Assembly (NCBI GenBank): GCA_938003725.1
Contig: CALKXX010000029.1
Coordinates: 1 to 20,516 of the forward strand
DNA length: 20,516 nucleotides
Direction: 5' to 3'
Origin: an uncultured Sphingomonadaceae bacterium
Lineage (GTDB): Bacteria > Pseudomonadota > Alphaproteobacteria > Sphingomonadales > Sphingomonadaceae
The position numbers and the translations under genes were made by a program. The notes beneath the pieces are model-generated. The model worked only from the letters and a program-made list of their open reading frames with translations. It was not told where the DNA came from and made no database searches. Shown here piece by piece: positions 7,985 to 16,126 of this stretch; position 1 is the first letter of the stretch; the number at the start of each line of letters is the position of its first letter.

Positions 7985-8362
7985 TCATGCTAAGGCCCTC
8001 ACAGCCAGTAATCCTGCAAATAATGCCAGCACCGAGCCAATGACGGAAACCAGCGCATAGCCGATTGCTATACCCCATTGTCCGCGCTCAATCATATTTA
8101 AAACTTCCAAACTAAAGGCCGAGAATGTCGTAAAGCCGCCGAGCAAGCCGACGCCGAGCAATAGCCGCCACGTTTCATCCGCCATGTTGTCCCGGGCCAG
8201 TATGGCAACCAGCACACCCATTAAAAAGCCGCCGACAAGGTTCGCAATCAACGTTCCATAAGGGAAACCCGGCCCAGTCCAATGAAAGACCAGACGCCCG
8301 AGATTATATCGTGCGCCCGCGCCCAACGCGCCGCCAGCCATAACAAGAAGGGTTGCATTCAT
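7985..8362 (-). CDS. crcB: Fluoride ion channel CrcB/Fluc
   Basis: This 125-residue, four-helix inner-membrane protein exports fluoride as an antiparallel dual-topology dimer in characterised family members. Diagnostic segments are GGALGAGARY at residues 10-19, GTLIANLVGG at 36-45 (pore Asn41), and GGFTTFSAFS at 75-84 (the phenylalanine/threonine-serine track). The open frame extends further upstream, but the conserved N-terminus begins at the ATG at 8362, ten bases after the previous gene, with an AAGG-containing leader. No fluoride riboswitch was recognised ahead of it, as expected for a gene inside an operon. Confidence 0.93.
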   Translation of the reverse strand: MNATLLVMAGGALGAGARYNLGRLVFHWTGPGFPYGTLIANLVGGFLMGVLVAILARDNMADETWRLLLGVGLLGGFTTFSAFSLEVLNMIERGQWGIAIGYALVSVIGSVLALFAGLLAVRALA

Positions 8363-8372
8363 GGGGCCTGCC

Positions 8373-8651
8373 TTAGTCGGTAGCGCCCAACTTTCCAAGC
8401 AGATCATTGGCCAGCCACAACCGGATCGCAGTCGCCAATCCAGGAGGCTCATCGGCTTCCAGCCGCGCAACGTCAATCTGAGCAACCAAGGCATTAAGCG
8501 GCAATGCGCGTTTGTCACTTGCCCGGCGGAGCAATTCCCAAAAAAGCGGCTCCAGCGTGATTGAGGTCTGATGACCGGCGATGGTCATGCTCCGCTTCAC
8601 CGGCGGATGAAAAAGGTCCGCGGTCAAATCCATCCCGCCAGTTCGCGGCAT
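8373..8651 (-). CDS. Ribbon-helix-helix domain protein
   Basis: The 92-residue product has a single ribbon-helix-helix-type domain (PF13467-like), with the strand HQTSITLEPLFWELL followed by two helices, and no other domain. Such domains usually bind DNA as dimers, so it may be a small transcription regulator; target unknown. The start is uncertain: ATG at 8651 has GGAG eight bases upstream and overlaps hemH by 28 bases. ATG at 8633 (residue 7) overlaps hemH by 10 bases and also fits the family's usual length. Its location between hemH and crcB is in-operon. Confidence 0.8.
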   Translation of the reverse strand: MPRTGGMDLTADLFHPPVKRSMTIAGHQTSITLEPLFWELLRRASDKRALPLNALVAQIDVARLEADEPPGLATAIRLWLANDLLGKLGATD

Positions 8652-9628
8652 ACCAGCGTCTCCAGCATTTCCATGCCAATCGCACTGTCATTCAAACACG
8701 GAATATACGCGAATTGCTCACCGCCAGCTTCGGTAAATTGTTCCTTACCCCGGATCGCCAGTTCCTCTAAAGTCTCCAGACAATCGCTGGAAAAACCGGG
8801 CGCGAATATCGCGACCTTTTTCTTGCCTTGCCCCGGCAGCGTTTCGAGTATCGTATCGGTGGCGGGTTCCAACCATTTTGCTCGCCCAAAACGGGATTGA
8901 AAGCTGATTGTGAGGTCTCGGCCAACAGCATTTGACAGCAAACGAACCGTCTTTTGGCAATGACAATGATAAGGATCACCCAACTCCAGCGTTCGTTCCG
9001 GCATTCCGTGAAAGCTCGCGACAATCACATCTGGTTCGAAATCAAGTGCACTGAGTCCCGTTTCGAGCGAGGATTTCATCGCTGCGATATAGCAATCGTC
9101 ATCATGATAAGGCGGCAATATCCGGATTGCGGGATGCCACCGCATCGCGCCAATTGCGTCAAACACCGCATCATTGACACTGGCCGTGGTGGCACCGCTA
9201 TATTGCGGGTAAAGCGGCGCAATCAATATACGCTCACATCCCTGATTTTTCAGAATCTGCAAACGACTGTCGATACTCGGGTTGCCATAACGCATCGCCC
9301 AATCGACAATGACCTGTTCACCTAATAACGGCGTAAGGGCCGCTGCTTGGCGTTTCGTATATACCGCTAGCGGCGAGCCTTCTTCCATCCATACCAATTG
9401 ATAAGCCTCTGCGGATTTTGCAGGACGGGTGTTGAGGATGATCCCCTGTAATATCGGCTGCCAGATGAGGTCCGGAATTTCGACCACGCGTTTGTCTGAC
9501 AAAAATTGTTTCAAATAACGCTTTACCGCATCTTTGGCCGGCGCATCGGGCGTGCCCAGATTGACTAGCAATACGCCAATTTTTCCGGTGATCACATTAG
9601 GATGGTTGGGGGGCAATGGGCCGTGCAT
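8624..9628 (-). CDS. hemH: Ferrochelatase
   Basis: The 334-residue enzyme inserts ferrous iron into protoporphyrin IX to make protohaem (EC 4.98.1.1), the last step of haem synthesis. Recognisable are the N-terminal LLVNLGTPDAP at residues 20-30, SFHGMPERT at 205-213 with the metal/porphyrin His207, SFQSRFG at 242-248, and GFSSDCLETLEE at 278-289 with the invariant active-site Glu. Length is normal for the family. The ATG is two bases downstream of the molybdopterin-subunit stop codon, and the 3' end overlaps the ribbon-helix-helix gene. The haem role is unrelated to that of the neighbours, apart from the Fe-S carrier Mrp upstream. Confidence 0.96.
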   Translation of the reverse strand: MHGPLPPNHPNVITGKIGVLLVNLGTPDAPAKDAVKRYLKQFLSDKRVVEIPDLIWQPILQGIILNTRPAKSAEAYQLVWMEEGSPLAVYTKRQAAALTPLLGEQVIVDWAMRYGNPSIDSRLQILKNQGCERILIAPLYPQYSGATTASVNDAVFDAIGAMRWHPAIRILPPYHDDDCYIAAMKSSLETGLSALDFEPDVIVASFHGMPERTLELGDPYHCHCQKTVRLLSNAVGRDLTISFQSRFGRAKWLEPATDTILETLPGQGKKKVAIFAPGFSSDCLETLEELAIRGKEQFTEAGGEQFAYIPCLNDSAIGMEMLETLVCRELAGWI

Positions 9629-9630
9629 AT

Positions 9631-11919
9631 CTAACTCGCTTCTCCGAACAACGGCAATTGCCGGAAACGGACGCCGGTGGCTGAAAATAGTGCGTTTGCG
9701 ACAGCGGGAGCCACGGCTGGAACGCCTATTTCCTCTACCCCTACCGGCTCCTCTTCACTCTTGATAAACTCTACTTGGATAGGCGGTACCTCTGCCAGTC
9801 GCGGCAACGATAAGTCGCTTAGCCTTTTCACCTTCGGCAAGCCATCTTTATAGCGCGTTGATGATCCCATGGCCATTGCCAGACCAAAGACAATTCCACC
9901 TTCGACCTGTTGCCGGGCTATATCGGGATGGATGATCCGGCCAATATCCACGGTTGCCGAAATCCGGCGTACTTTCAATCCTGTATCACCCCTGCTCGCG
10001 ATTGCAATTACCGCTATATGACCGCCACGCATGGAGTGGCAGGCAATACCCTGACCGCTGCCGTCAAGGCCGCCGTCCCATGCCGCCATGGCCGCGACAC
10101 CCGTCAAACAGCGTGCCAGCCTCGGTTGTCCCGACATCATCTGCATTCGGTATGACAGTGGTTCTACTCCAGCTTTTTTTGCAAGTTCGTCGATAAATGA
10201 CTCAACAAAAAACGCATTATAGCTATGCGCCGCACTGCGCCAGCTGGCCGTTGGTACACCTGCAAAAACAGGATGATGGTCCAGAGTGAAATTCGGAATG
10301 GCATAGGCGATATCAGCGCCTTCAACCGCTTTGGCATCCGCCTCACCATTGCTCCGCCGCATCGCGGTCACTGCATCCATTTCATCAAATAAACGCTTGC
10401 TCTGTTCGCGTGCTGCGGCAGGGGCGGCTATTTTTATTTGCATCGCTTGAATTTGCCCTGCTTTATCGACAGCTGCATTCAACCGGGCCTGCGCAGGCGG
10501 ACGCGGATGATCATGCATCATTTCTTCGGCCCGTGACCACATTAACTGCACCGGTCGTTCCATCTTTTTGGCTATAAGTGCGACTTGTGCCGCGATCTCG
10601 CTATCAAGATTGCGGCCAAACGATCCGCCGGCCAGCATCGGGTAAACGGTCACTGCATCCCGGCCGATGCCAAGCGCCTTGGCTGCTGACCGGGCGGCAG
10701 CGGCTGGTGCCTGTGTTGCGATCCATAATTGCAGGCGGCCATCTTTATAGTCCGCCGCCGCTGTCCGGGTTTCCATGGGCGCGTGCAGCGCCGCTTCAGC
10801 GGTATAACGCGCCTCAATATTGCGATGCTCATCGAACGCGGGTTTGGTTTCTCCGCGCGCGACAAAACGCACACCGGGGCCATCTTCCAATGCCTTGGTT
10901 AGCGCTTCATCGATCTTTGCGCTGTCCGGAAGAAGGCCGGACGTTTCAAAAACCGGGCTCATTTTATCCAACGCGCGATTGGCCGCCCACCAGTTGGTTG
11001 CAACCGCCGCAATCCAACCATCTGTTTCGACCACATCGATCAGTCCAATGATCTTGTTCGCGCCCTCGCGATTAAACGATTTCAATTTGGTTTCGCCAAT
11101 CGGTCCGCGCCGGATGGATGCATAGACCATGTCAGGCAACCGAATATCGCCGGCGAAATTAGCGGATCCATCAAGTTTTGATGGCAGGTCAAGGCGAGGC
11201 ACGTCCTGTCCGACCAAATTGCTCGACGTCCTGGGCCGCAGCGGAACCGGATCGGGCAGATCCTGTGACACAGCTTCTGCGGCCAATTCTCCAAAGCGCA
11301 GCTTGTTATCGCCATGGGAAACTATGCCATTTTCAACCTTGCAAGATTCCCACGCGACACCCCATTTTGTCCCCGCTGCTTTGCACAGCAGCACCCGAGC
11401 AGCAGCACCGGCTTCACGGAAGCGTTTGGCATAATTCGGGATCGAGGTTGAATCGGCGGTTACAATAAAGTCATTCCGGATCGCGAGATTATCCGTGACC
11501 CATTTCGCCGCTGCATTGTCGGTGATTTTTTGAACCCCGGCGGGCAACAACGTATCGGCCCAATCACGCGCCAGAACGGTATTGGTATAGAGCGGGTTGA
11601 TCGGCGCGGGTTCGACCGCCACGGTTCGCCAGTCTGCGCCCAGCTCATCAGCAAGAATTTGTGGTAGGACCGTATAAACACCTTGCCCCATCTCGCTTTG
11701 CGGAACGACAACAGTAATCTGTCCCTCTCGAGAAATTTTGAGATAGGCTCCGAAAATCTCTTCATTATCTGCTGCCGAGAGATTGGATTCATAATTGCGC
11801 GGCCACACCCCCCAGGCGATAACAAGGCCGGCAGCCAACCCTCCACCAATCAGGAACTTGCGGCGGCTAAACCTGTCGCCGCCTTCGTCCTTTTCAACCA
11901 TCTCGGCTTCAGTCGTCAT
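9631..11919 (-). CDS. Tat-exported molybdopterin-binding subunit of a xanthine dehydrogenase/isoquinoline oxidoreductase-type enzyme
   Basis: This 762-residue protein belongs to the large, molybdenum-cofactor subunit of the xanthine oxidase family, closest in layout to IorB and aldehyde dehydrogenase large subunits. The N-terminus has a twin-arginine motif (SRRKFLI, residues 18-24) followed by a hydrophobic helix, so it is folded in the cytoplasm and exported, or held by the helix, to the periplasmic side. Cofactor-binding GGSFGRNLDSE and a C-terminal EEIGVPAVAPAVANA, with the expected catalytic-region glutamate, are visible. The substrate is unknown; aldehydes or N-heterocycles are typical. 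No [2Fe-2S] small subunit or cytochrome gene is in the window. It overlaps the CoA-binding gene by 11 bases and has GAAGG as SD. Confidence 0.9.
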   Translation of the reverse strand: MTTEAEMVEKDEGGDRFSRRKFLIGGGLAAGLVIAWGVWPRNYESNLSAADNEEIFGAYLKISREGQITVVVPQSEMGQGVYTVLPQILADELGADWRTVAVEPAPINPLYTNTVLARDWADTLLPAGVQKITDNAAAKWVTDNLAIRNDFIVTADSTSIPNYAKRFREAGAAARVLLCKAAGTKWGVAWESCKVENGIVSHGDNKLRFGELAAEAVSQDLPDPVPLRPRTSSNLVGQDVPRLDLPSKLDGSANFAGDIRLPDMVYASIRRGPIGETKLKSFNREGANKIIGLIDVVETDGWIAAVATNWWAANRALDKMSPVFETSGLLPDSAKIDEALTKALEDGPGVRFVARGETKPAFDEHRNIEARYTAEAALHAPMETRTAAADYKDGRLQLWIATQAPAAAARSAAKALGIGRDAVTVYPMLAGGSFGRNLDSEIAAQVALIAKKMERPVQLMWSRAEEMMHDHPRPPAQARLNAAVDKAGQIQAMQIKIAAPAAAREQSKRLFDEMDAVTAMRRSNGEADAKAVEGADIAYAIPNFTLDHHPVFAGVPTASWRSAAHSYNAFFVESFIDELAKKAGVEPLSYRMQMMSGQPRLARCLTGVAAMAAWDGGLDGSGQGIACHSMRGGHIAVIAIASRGDTGLKVRRISATVDIGRIIHPDIARQQVEGGIVFGLAMAMGSSTRYKDGLPKVKRLSDLSLPRLAEVPPIQVEFIKSEEEPVGVEEIGVPAVAPAVANALFSATGVRFRQLPLFGEAS

Positions 11920-12346
11920 GCGGCGCCTTCAACAATCCCAGCCGAGGTATCTCTATTTTCGGACAACGGTCCATGACAACCTGTACACCAGCAGCTTCCG
12001 CACGATTGGCTGCTTCGACATTGATTACGCCAAGCTGCATCCACACCGATTTGGCACCCACCGCGATGGCTTCGTCCACAACCGCTCCCGCATGCGCCGA
12101 ATTACGGAAGATATCGACCATATCAATTTTGCCGGAAATCGATTCCAATGATTCCGCCACCGCTACGCCGTGCAATTGCTGTCCGGCCAATCCGGGGTTT
12201 ACCGGAATGACTTCATACCCTTGCTCCAACAGAAATTTCAGTATGCGGTTGCTGGCGCGTTCCGGCTTCGCCGATGCACCGACCAGAGCAATCCGCTTTG
12301 TGTCGGTTAGCAACTTACTGATCTCTACATCTGTCTCAAGCGTCAT
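11909..12346 (-). CDS. CoA-binding domain protein (YccU-like)
   Basis: The 145-residue protein is a single Rossmann-like CoA_binding_2 domain (PF13380). The nucleotide-binding IALVGASAKPERASN lies at residues 19-33, followed by the strand YEVIPVNPG and the later VDIFRNS and KSVWMQLG motifs typical of YccU. The family resembles the CoA-binding part of succinyl-CoA synthetase, but its physiological function is undefined. A good AAGGA ribosome-binding site precedes the ATG. It follows mrp by 20 bases and overlaps the next gene by 11. Confidence 0.92.
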   Translation of the reverse strand: MTLETDVEISKLLTDTKRIALVGASAKPERASNRILKFLLEQGYEVIPVNPGLAGQQLHGVAVAESLESISGKIDMVDIFRNSAHAGAVVDEAIAVGAKSVWMQLGVINVEAANRAEAAGVQVVMDRCPKIEIPRLGLLKAPHDD

Positions 12347-12366
12347 GATATCTGTCCTTGATCCGC

Positions 12367-13329
12367 CTATTGTTTGTCCAGCCAGGTCACAACCCGTTTT
12401 GCAATATCGTGAAACACTTGCCCCTGCGAACCGCCAGAACTTGCAGATGGCACGCCGCCGTCACTAGCTTTGCGTATTTCTATATCAAGCGGCACCCGGC
12501 CAAGAAACGCCATGCCCATGGTCTTGGCCGCCGCTTCCGCGCCGCCAGCCCCGAACGGATCGCTCATCTCCCCGCAATGGGGACAGCTATATCCCGCCAT
12601 ATTCTCGACCATCCCAATAGTCGGAATATTTGCCTGTTCGAACAAATCCACAGCACGGGTCGCATCCATCAACGCCAAATCCTGAGGGGTTGAAACAATG
12701 ACCGCACCGACAGGTTTGTGATTTTGCATCATCGATAGTTGCACATCACCGGTACCGGGCGGCATATCGACGATCAGGTCTTCAACGTCGCCCCAATGCG
12801 CGTCAATCAACTGGTCCAGTGCCTTGCCTGCCATGGGTCCACGCCAGGCAACCGCCTGCCCCGGTTTCACCAGATGTCCCATCGACAGGACCGGGATACC
12901 ATATGCGTTGGGGACTGGTATGAGCTGCTTGCCCTCCGCTTCCGGGCGGCGACCTTCACAATTCAAAAGTCGGGGCTGAGATGGACCATATATGTCCGCA
13001 TCGACCATCCCGACATTCCGGCCTAGTGATTTCATCGCGATCGCAAGATTGGTTGAGAGGGTTGATTTGCCTACCCCGCCCTTTCCGCTACCCACAGCGA
13101 TCAGACGGCGCTGCACCTTCTCAGCAGTCATCACAATATCAACTTTTTCGATTCCATCGATCGCCAGCAATTTACCTTTAACCGCAATCTCTATCTGACC
13201 GCGATCACGAACATCCAGGCCATTTACATTTAGCACGATTGATACCCGGCCATCGTCCCGCCGTATGTTGCTAACGCGCCCCTTGGCAACGTCATCCAGA
13301 GCCGCCTCAATCTGTTCAATATCGGTCAT
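12367..13329 (-). CDS. apbC: Mrp/NBP35-family Fe-S cluster carrier ATPase
   Basis: The 320-residue protein is a P-loop ATPase that binds and transfers [4Fe-4S] clusters to apoproteins in the cytoplasm. An N-terminal MIP18-like (DUF59) segment of about 70 residues is truncated relative to some homologues but present. Then come the deviant Walker A GKGGVGKS at residues 82-89, DADIYGPSQP, and MPPGTGD. The CxxC pair Cys249/Cys252 (CPHC) is where the bridging cluster sits between subunits. It is the first gene of the minus-strand run and is divergent from hflK across 71 bases. It is often called mrp or apbC. Confidence 0.95.
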   Translation of the reverse strand: MTDIEQIEAALDDVAKGRVSNIRRDDGRVSIVLNVNGLDVRDRGQIEIAVKGKLLAIDGIEKVDIVMTAEKVQRRLIAVGSGKGGVGKSTLSTNLAIAMKSLGRNVGMVDADIYGPSQPRLLNCEGRRPEAEGKQLIPVPNAYGIPVLSMGHLVKPGQAVAWRGPMAGKALDQLIDAHWGDVEDLIVDMPPGTGDVQLSMMQNHKPVGAVIVSTPQDLALMDATRAVDLFEQANIPTIGMVENMAGYSCPHCGEMSDPFGAGGAEAAAKTMGMAFLGRVPLDIEIRKASDGGVPSASSGGSQGQVFHDIAKRVVTWLDKQ

Positions 13330-13400
13330 CCGCTTCGCATAGTTACACTTTTATCGGATTGACACTGTTTTTCTGATCCTAGCGTTCCTATAAAGACTGC

Positions 13401-14525
13401 ATGGATAAAAAAATTGACGGGCAAGCACGCGCCAAAATTGCGCGCAAATCTTTTTGGGGCACGATATTGGCCATGGCCGGCCCCTGGGGAAATGGTGGCG
13501 GAGACAATGATGGCTCCGGCGGCGAGGGATCCGGCGGCGGTCCGCGAAACCCGTGGGGAAATGGCGACGGTGGTTCATCAAATGGCGGTGGCCGAAAAGG
13601 CGCAAGCTCTCTGGAAGAACTTTTCAAAAAAGGTACGGGCGGCGGCTTCAAAGGCGGTATTCCGTCGCGTCCAGGCGGACGGCCGTGGTGGCCGCTGCTC
13701 CTGTTGGCTTTCGTCATCCTATGGGTCGCACTATCCAGTATCCACCGCGTTAGTCCGCAGGAGCGCGGGGTGGTTACCTTGTTTGGCTCCTATTCCCGGA
13801 CCATGCAACCTGGCCTGCATTTTTCACTTCCCGCACCGATCGAACAGGTCACAAAGCTGGATGTCGAAGAAATTCGGACGATTGATATTCCGGAAGGAGA
13901 ATCGGAGAAACTGATTCTCACCGGCGATCAAAATATTGTTGATCTAGCTTATTCCGTTCGTTGGAATATCAAGGCTCCGGAACTCTATTTGTTTCAAATT
14001 GCCGAGCAACAAGAAACAATCAAAGAGGTCGCCGAATCAGCCATGCGTGCTTCCGTTGCCAATTTCACACTTGATGACACGATTGGTTCGGAACGGACCG
14101 AAATTGAGCAACAGGTGGAGCAAAATATGCAGGGCCTGCTTGATAGCTATGGGGCCGGCGTATTCATTCGCGGTATCGCGATCAAGAAAGCTGATCCACC
14201 GGCCAAAGTAAATGACGCCTTCAAAGAAGTGTCAGCTGCACAGCAGACCGCACAAACCTATCTCAACCAGGCGCGGGCCTATGCTCAGCAACTTACCGCA
14301 CAGGCGCAAGGTGAATCCGCCGCCTTTGACAAGGTTTATGAGGAATACCGGCTTGCGCCGCGCGTAACACGGCAACGGATGTATTATGAAACCATGGAGC
14401 GTGTTTTGTCACAAGTCGACAAAACCATTGTGGAACCTAGCGGGGTGACGCCGTATCTTGCGCTACCAGAACTGAAGAAACGCAGCCTAGCGCCGGCGAC
14501 CGCTCCAGCGGGAGACGCAAAATGA
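13401..14525 (+). CDS. hflK: HflK, SPFH-domain modulator of FtsH protease
   Basis: The 374-residue protein pairs with HflC to form the membrane cage that surrounds and regulates the FtsH protease. The N-terminal about 90 residues are very rich in Gly, Asn and Pro (GPWGNGG, GGGPRNPWG), then one membrane helix at about 94-113 and an SPFH/band-7 domain (SPQERGVVTLFG, about 116-330) with a coiled, Ala/Gln-rich end. ATG at 13401 has no clear ribosome-binding site; ATG at 13473 (residue 25, before AGPWG) is an alternative with a distant GGGG. The stop overlaps the hflC start by four bases. It lies immediately right of the divergent mrp gene. Confidence 0.93.
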   Translation: MDKKIDGQARAKIARKSFWGTILAMAGPWGNGGGDNDGSGGEGSGGGPRNPWGNGDGGSSNGGGRKGASSLEELFKKGTGGGFKGGIPSRPGGRPWWPLLLLAFVILWVALSSIHRVSPQERGVVTLFGSYSRTMQPGLHFSLPAPIEQVTKLDVEEIRTIDIPEGESEKLILTGDQNIVDLAYSVRWNIKAPELYLFQIAEQQETIKEVAESAMRASVANFTLDDTIGSERTEIEQQVEQNMQGLLDSYGAGVFIRGIAIKKADPPAKVNDAFKEVSAAQQTAQTYLNQARAYAQQLTAQAQGESAAFDKVYEEYRLAPRVTRQRMYYETMERVLSQVDKTIVEPSGVTPYLALPELKKRSLAPATAPAGDAK

Positions 14526-15379
14526 TAGCACGGCTTTTCAAAAATCCTGTAGCCCTTGGCGCCGTTTTGCTTGGGTTGCTGTTCTTGCTTGCCAACACAT
14601 TGGCAATTGTTCCGGAGACCCGGCAGGGCGTGATCGTACGTCTTGGTGAACCCGTTCGCATCGTCAATCGCTATCAAGATAAAACGCCTTTTGGTCAGAC
14701 CGGGGCCGGCCTGATCGCACGCCTTCCGTTTTTCGAACAGATCGTATGGATCGACAAACGCATATTGGACGTTGAGATGGAGCAACAACAGGTCCTTTCA
14801 ACTGACCAGTTGCGGCTTCAAGTCGATGCCTTTGCCCGCTTTCGCATCGTCGATCCATTGCGTATGTATATCGCAGCCGGCAGTGAAGAACGTGTTGCCG
14901 ATGAACTTCGTCCTATATTGGGTTCAGCGCTCCGTAACGAGCTTGGCAAACGGCCCTTTGCGGCGCTGCTTAGCCCGGAACGCGGAGAGGTTATGGACAA
15001 TATCCGTACGGGGTTGAACAGGGTTGCGCGCCAATATGGTGCCGACATTGTTGACGTTCGCATCAAGCGCGCCGATCTGCCAGATGGCACCCCGCTAGAT
15101 AGCGCCTATCAGCGGATGCGTACGGCGCGTCAGCAAGAAGCCCGGACAATTGAAGCGCAAGGCCGCAAGCAAGCCGCCATCATTCGCGCCGAAGCAGATG
15201 CGAGTGCAGCACGTACCTATGCGGAGAGTTTTGGCAAAGATGCAGAATTCTATGATTTCTATCGCGCCATGCGAAGCTATGAAACCACGTTCCGCAAACC
15301 GACCAGCGAAGATGATGCGAAGTCATCCTTTGTATTGTCACCGGATAATGAATATTTGCGCCAATTTCGAGGACGCTAA
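14522..15379 (+). CDS. hflC: HflC, SPFH-domain partner of HflK
   Basis: The 285-residue product has one N-terminal membrane helix (about residues 8-30) and an SPFH domain starting at ETRQGVIVRLGEPV. It also has the family stretch RIKRADLPDG and a long helical region rich in Ala, Glu, Arg (ARTIEAQGRKQAAIIRAEAD). With HflK it forms the complex that restrains FtsH. The ATG overlaps hflK by four bases and is preceded by GGGAG. The C-terminal tail is short and typical. Confidence 0.94.
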   Translation: MIARLFKNPVALGAVLLGLLFLLANTLAIVPETRQGVIVRLGEPVRIVNRYQDKTPFGQTGAGLIARLPFFEQIVWIDKRILDVEMEQQQVLSTDQLRLQVDAFARFRIVDPLRMYIAAGSEERVADELRPILGSALRNELGKRPFAALLSPERGEVMDNIRTGLNRVARQYGADIVDVRIKRADLPDGTPLDSAYQRMRTARQQEARTIEAQGRKQAAIIRAEADASAARTYAESFGKDAEFYDFYRAMRSYETTFRKPTSEDDAKSSFVLSPDNEYLRQFRGR

Positions 15380-15388
15380 GCGCTGAAA

Positions 15389-15826
15389 ATGACAAACCGC
15401 GAGATTGTTGATGCTTATTATTCAGCGCTCGCGGCTTTGAACGTAGAAGCATTCGAGGCTCTTCATCAACCGGACGTTGTGTACAATGTTTCGGGGCACA
15501 CAATCATATCTGGTCGTTATGAGGGTTTTGCGGCGCTGAAGGCTATATTGCCGCTGATATTTGACGCATTGGATTTCGAGAAATTTGGTTTCGCGAAAAA
15601 ATGGAAAATAATGGGTGATGACGGAAATACAGTCACCGCGATCATGGAGGCCGATGGCATCGCGACCAACGGCAAACGTTATGATCAGAGATATGTGCAT
15701 ATATTCACGTTTCGCGATAACAAAATAGCAACCGTCCATGAATTTTTTGACACGCAACTGGCAAATGAAGCACTTGGTTTTGATGGAAAGCCGCCTTGCG
15801 CAAATAATGGAGATTTTTCATTTTGA
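15389..15826 (+). CDS. SnoaL/NTF2-like protein
   Basis: This 145-residue protein is a single-domain NTF2/SnoaL-like cone fold, shown by an N-terminal helix (IVDAYYSALAALNVEAFEAL) and a curved sheet ending in YVHIFTFRDNKIATVHEFFD. The family includes polyketide cyclases, isomerases and non-catalytic binding proteins, so substrate cannot be stated. It starts nine bases after the hflC stop in the same direction and may be co-transcribed, although there is no known functional link with FtsH regulation. Its ribosome-binding site is weak. Confidence 0.8.
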   Translation: MTNREIVDAYYSALAALNVEAFEALHQPDVVYNVSGHTIISGRYEGFAALKAILPLIFDALDFEKFGFAKKWKIMGDDGNTVTAIMEADGIATNGKRYDQRYVHIFTFRDNKIATVHEFFDTQLANEALGFDGKPPCANNGDFSF

Positions 15827-16126
15827 ACGGTGATTTTCGCCGAAACGGAGAATCAACGACTACAATTGTGATTTTTTCTGCATATCGACGAGGTTTTTAG
15901 ACCAATTGGCGATTTCAGGCCTTGCGAAAGCCCACGTCCGCGCCCAGATATTGTAGCATTGAACAAAAACCGGAATGTTAGTGCTGATCTTAACCTTAGG
16001 CTGTGGTAACATTCAATTTCCGTTCATAAATTTTGCGGCAATATTTACGCGAACATGAATGGTTTTGGCGACTGTTGTTCACCTATTTGTGATCCCGGCC
16101 GCCACTAGACTGAGAGGAATATTATT
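15827..16126 (+). promoter_or_regulatory. Intergenic leader of htrA
   Basis: This 300-base AT-rich gap holds no gene that I can support and should carry the htrA promoter. A heat-shock-sigma-like pair, CTTGCG at 15921-15926 and CCCAGATAT at 15943-15951 with 16 bases between, is possible but imperfect. An 8-base inverted repeat, GAATGTTA at 15973-15980 and TAACATTC at 16007-16014, flanks a TTAACC element. The ribosome-binding site AGAGG lies just before the GTG start. No classical terminator follows the SnoaL-like gene. Confidence 0.35.

Noticed and set aside
7985..8518. 177-residue version of CrcB
   Set aside because: The extra N-terminus is the ribbon-helix-helix gene read in another frame; homology begins at the ATG at 8362.
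13359..13394. TTGACA (13359-13364) and TATAAA (13389-13394) between mrp and hflK as an hflK promoter
   Set aside because: The spacing is 24 bases, too long for a sigma-70 pair, and TATAAA lies only six bases before the assigned ATG, so it would imply a leaderless transcript or the later start at 13473.
15831..15848. Hairpin CGGTG...CGCCG after the SnoaL-like gene as a terminator
   Set aside because: The stem is short with a G-U pair and no T-run follows.
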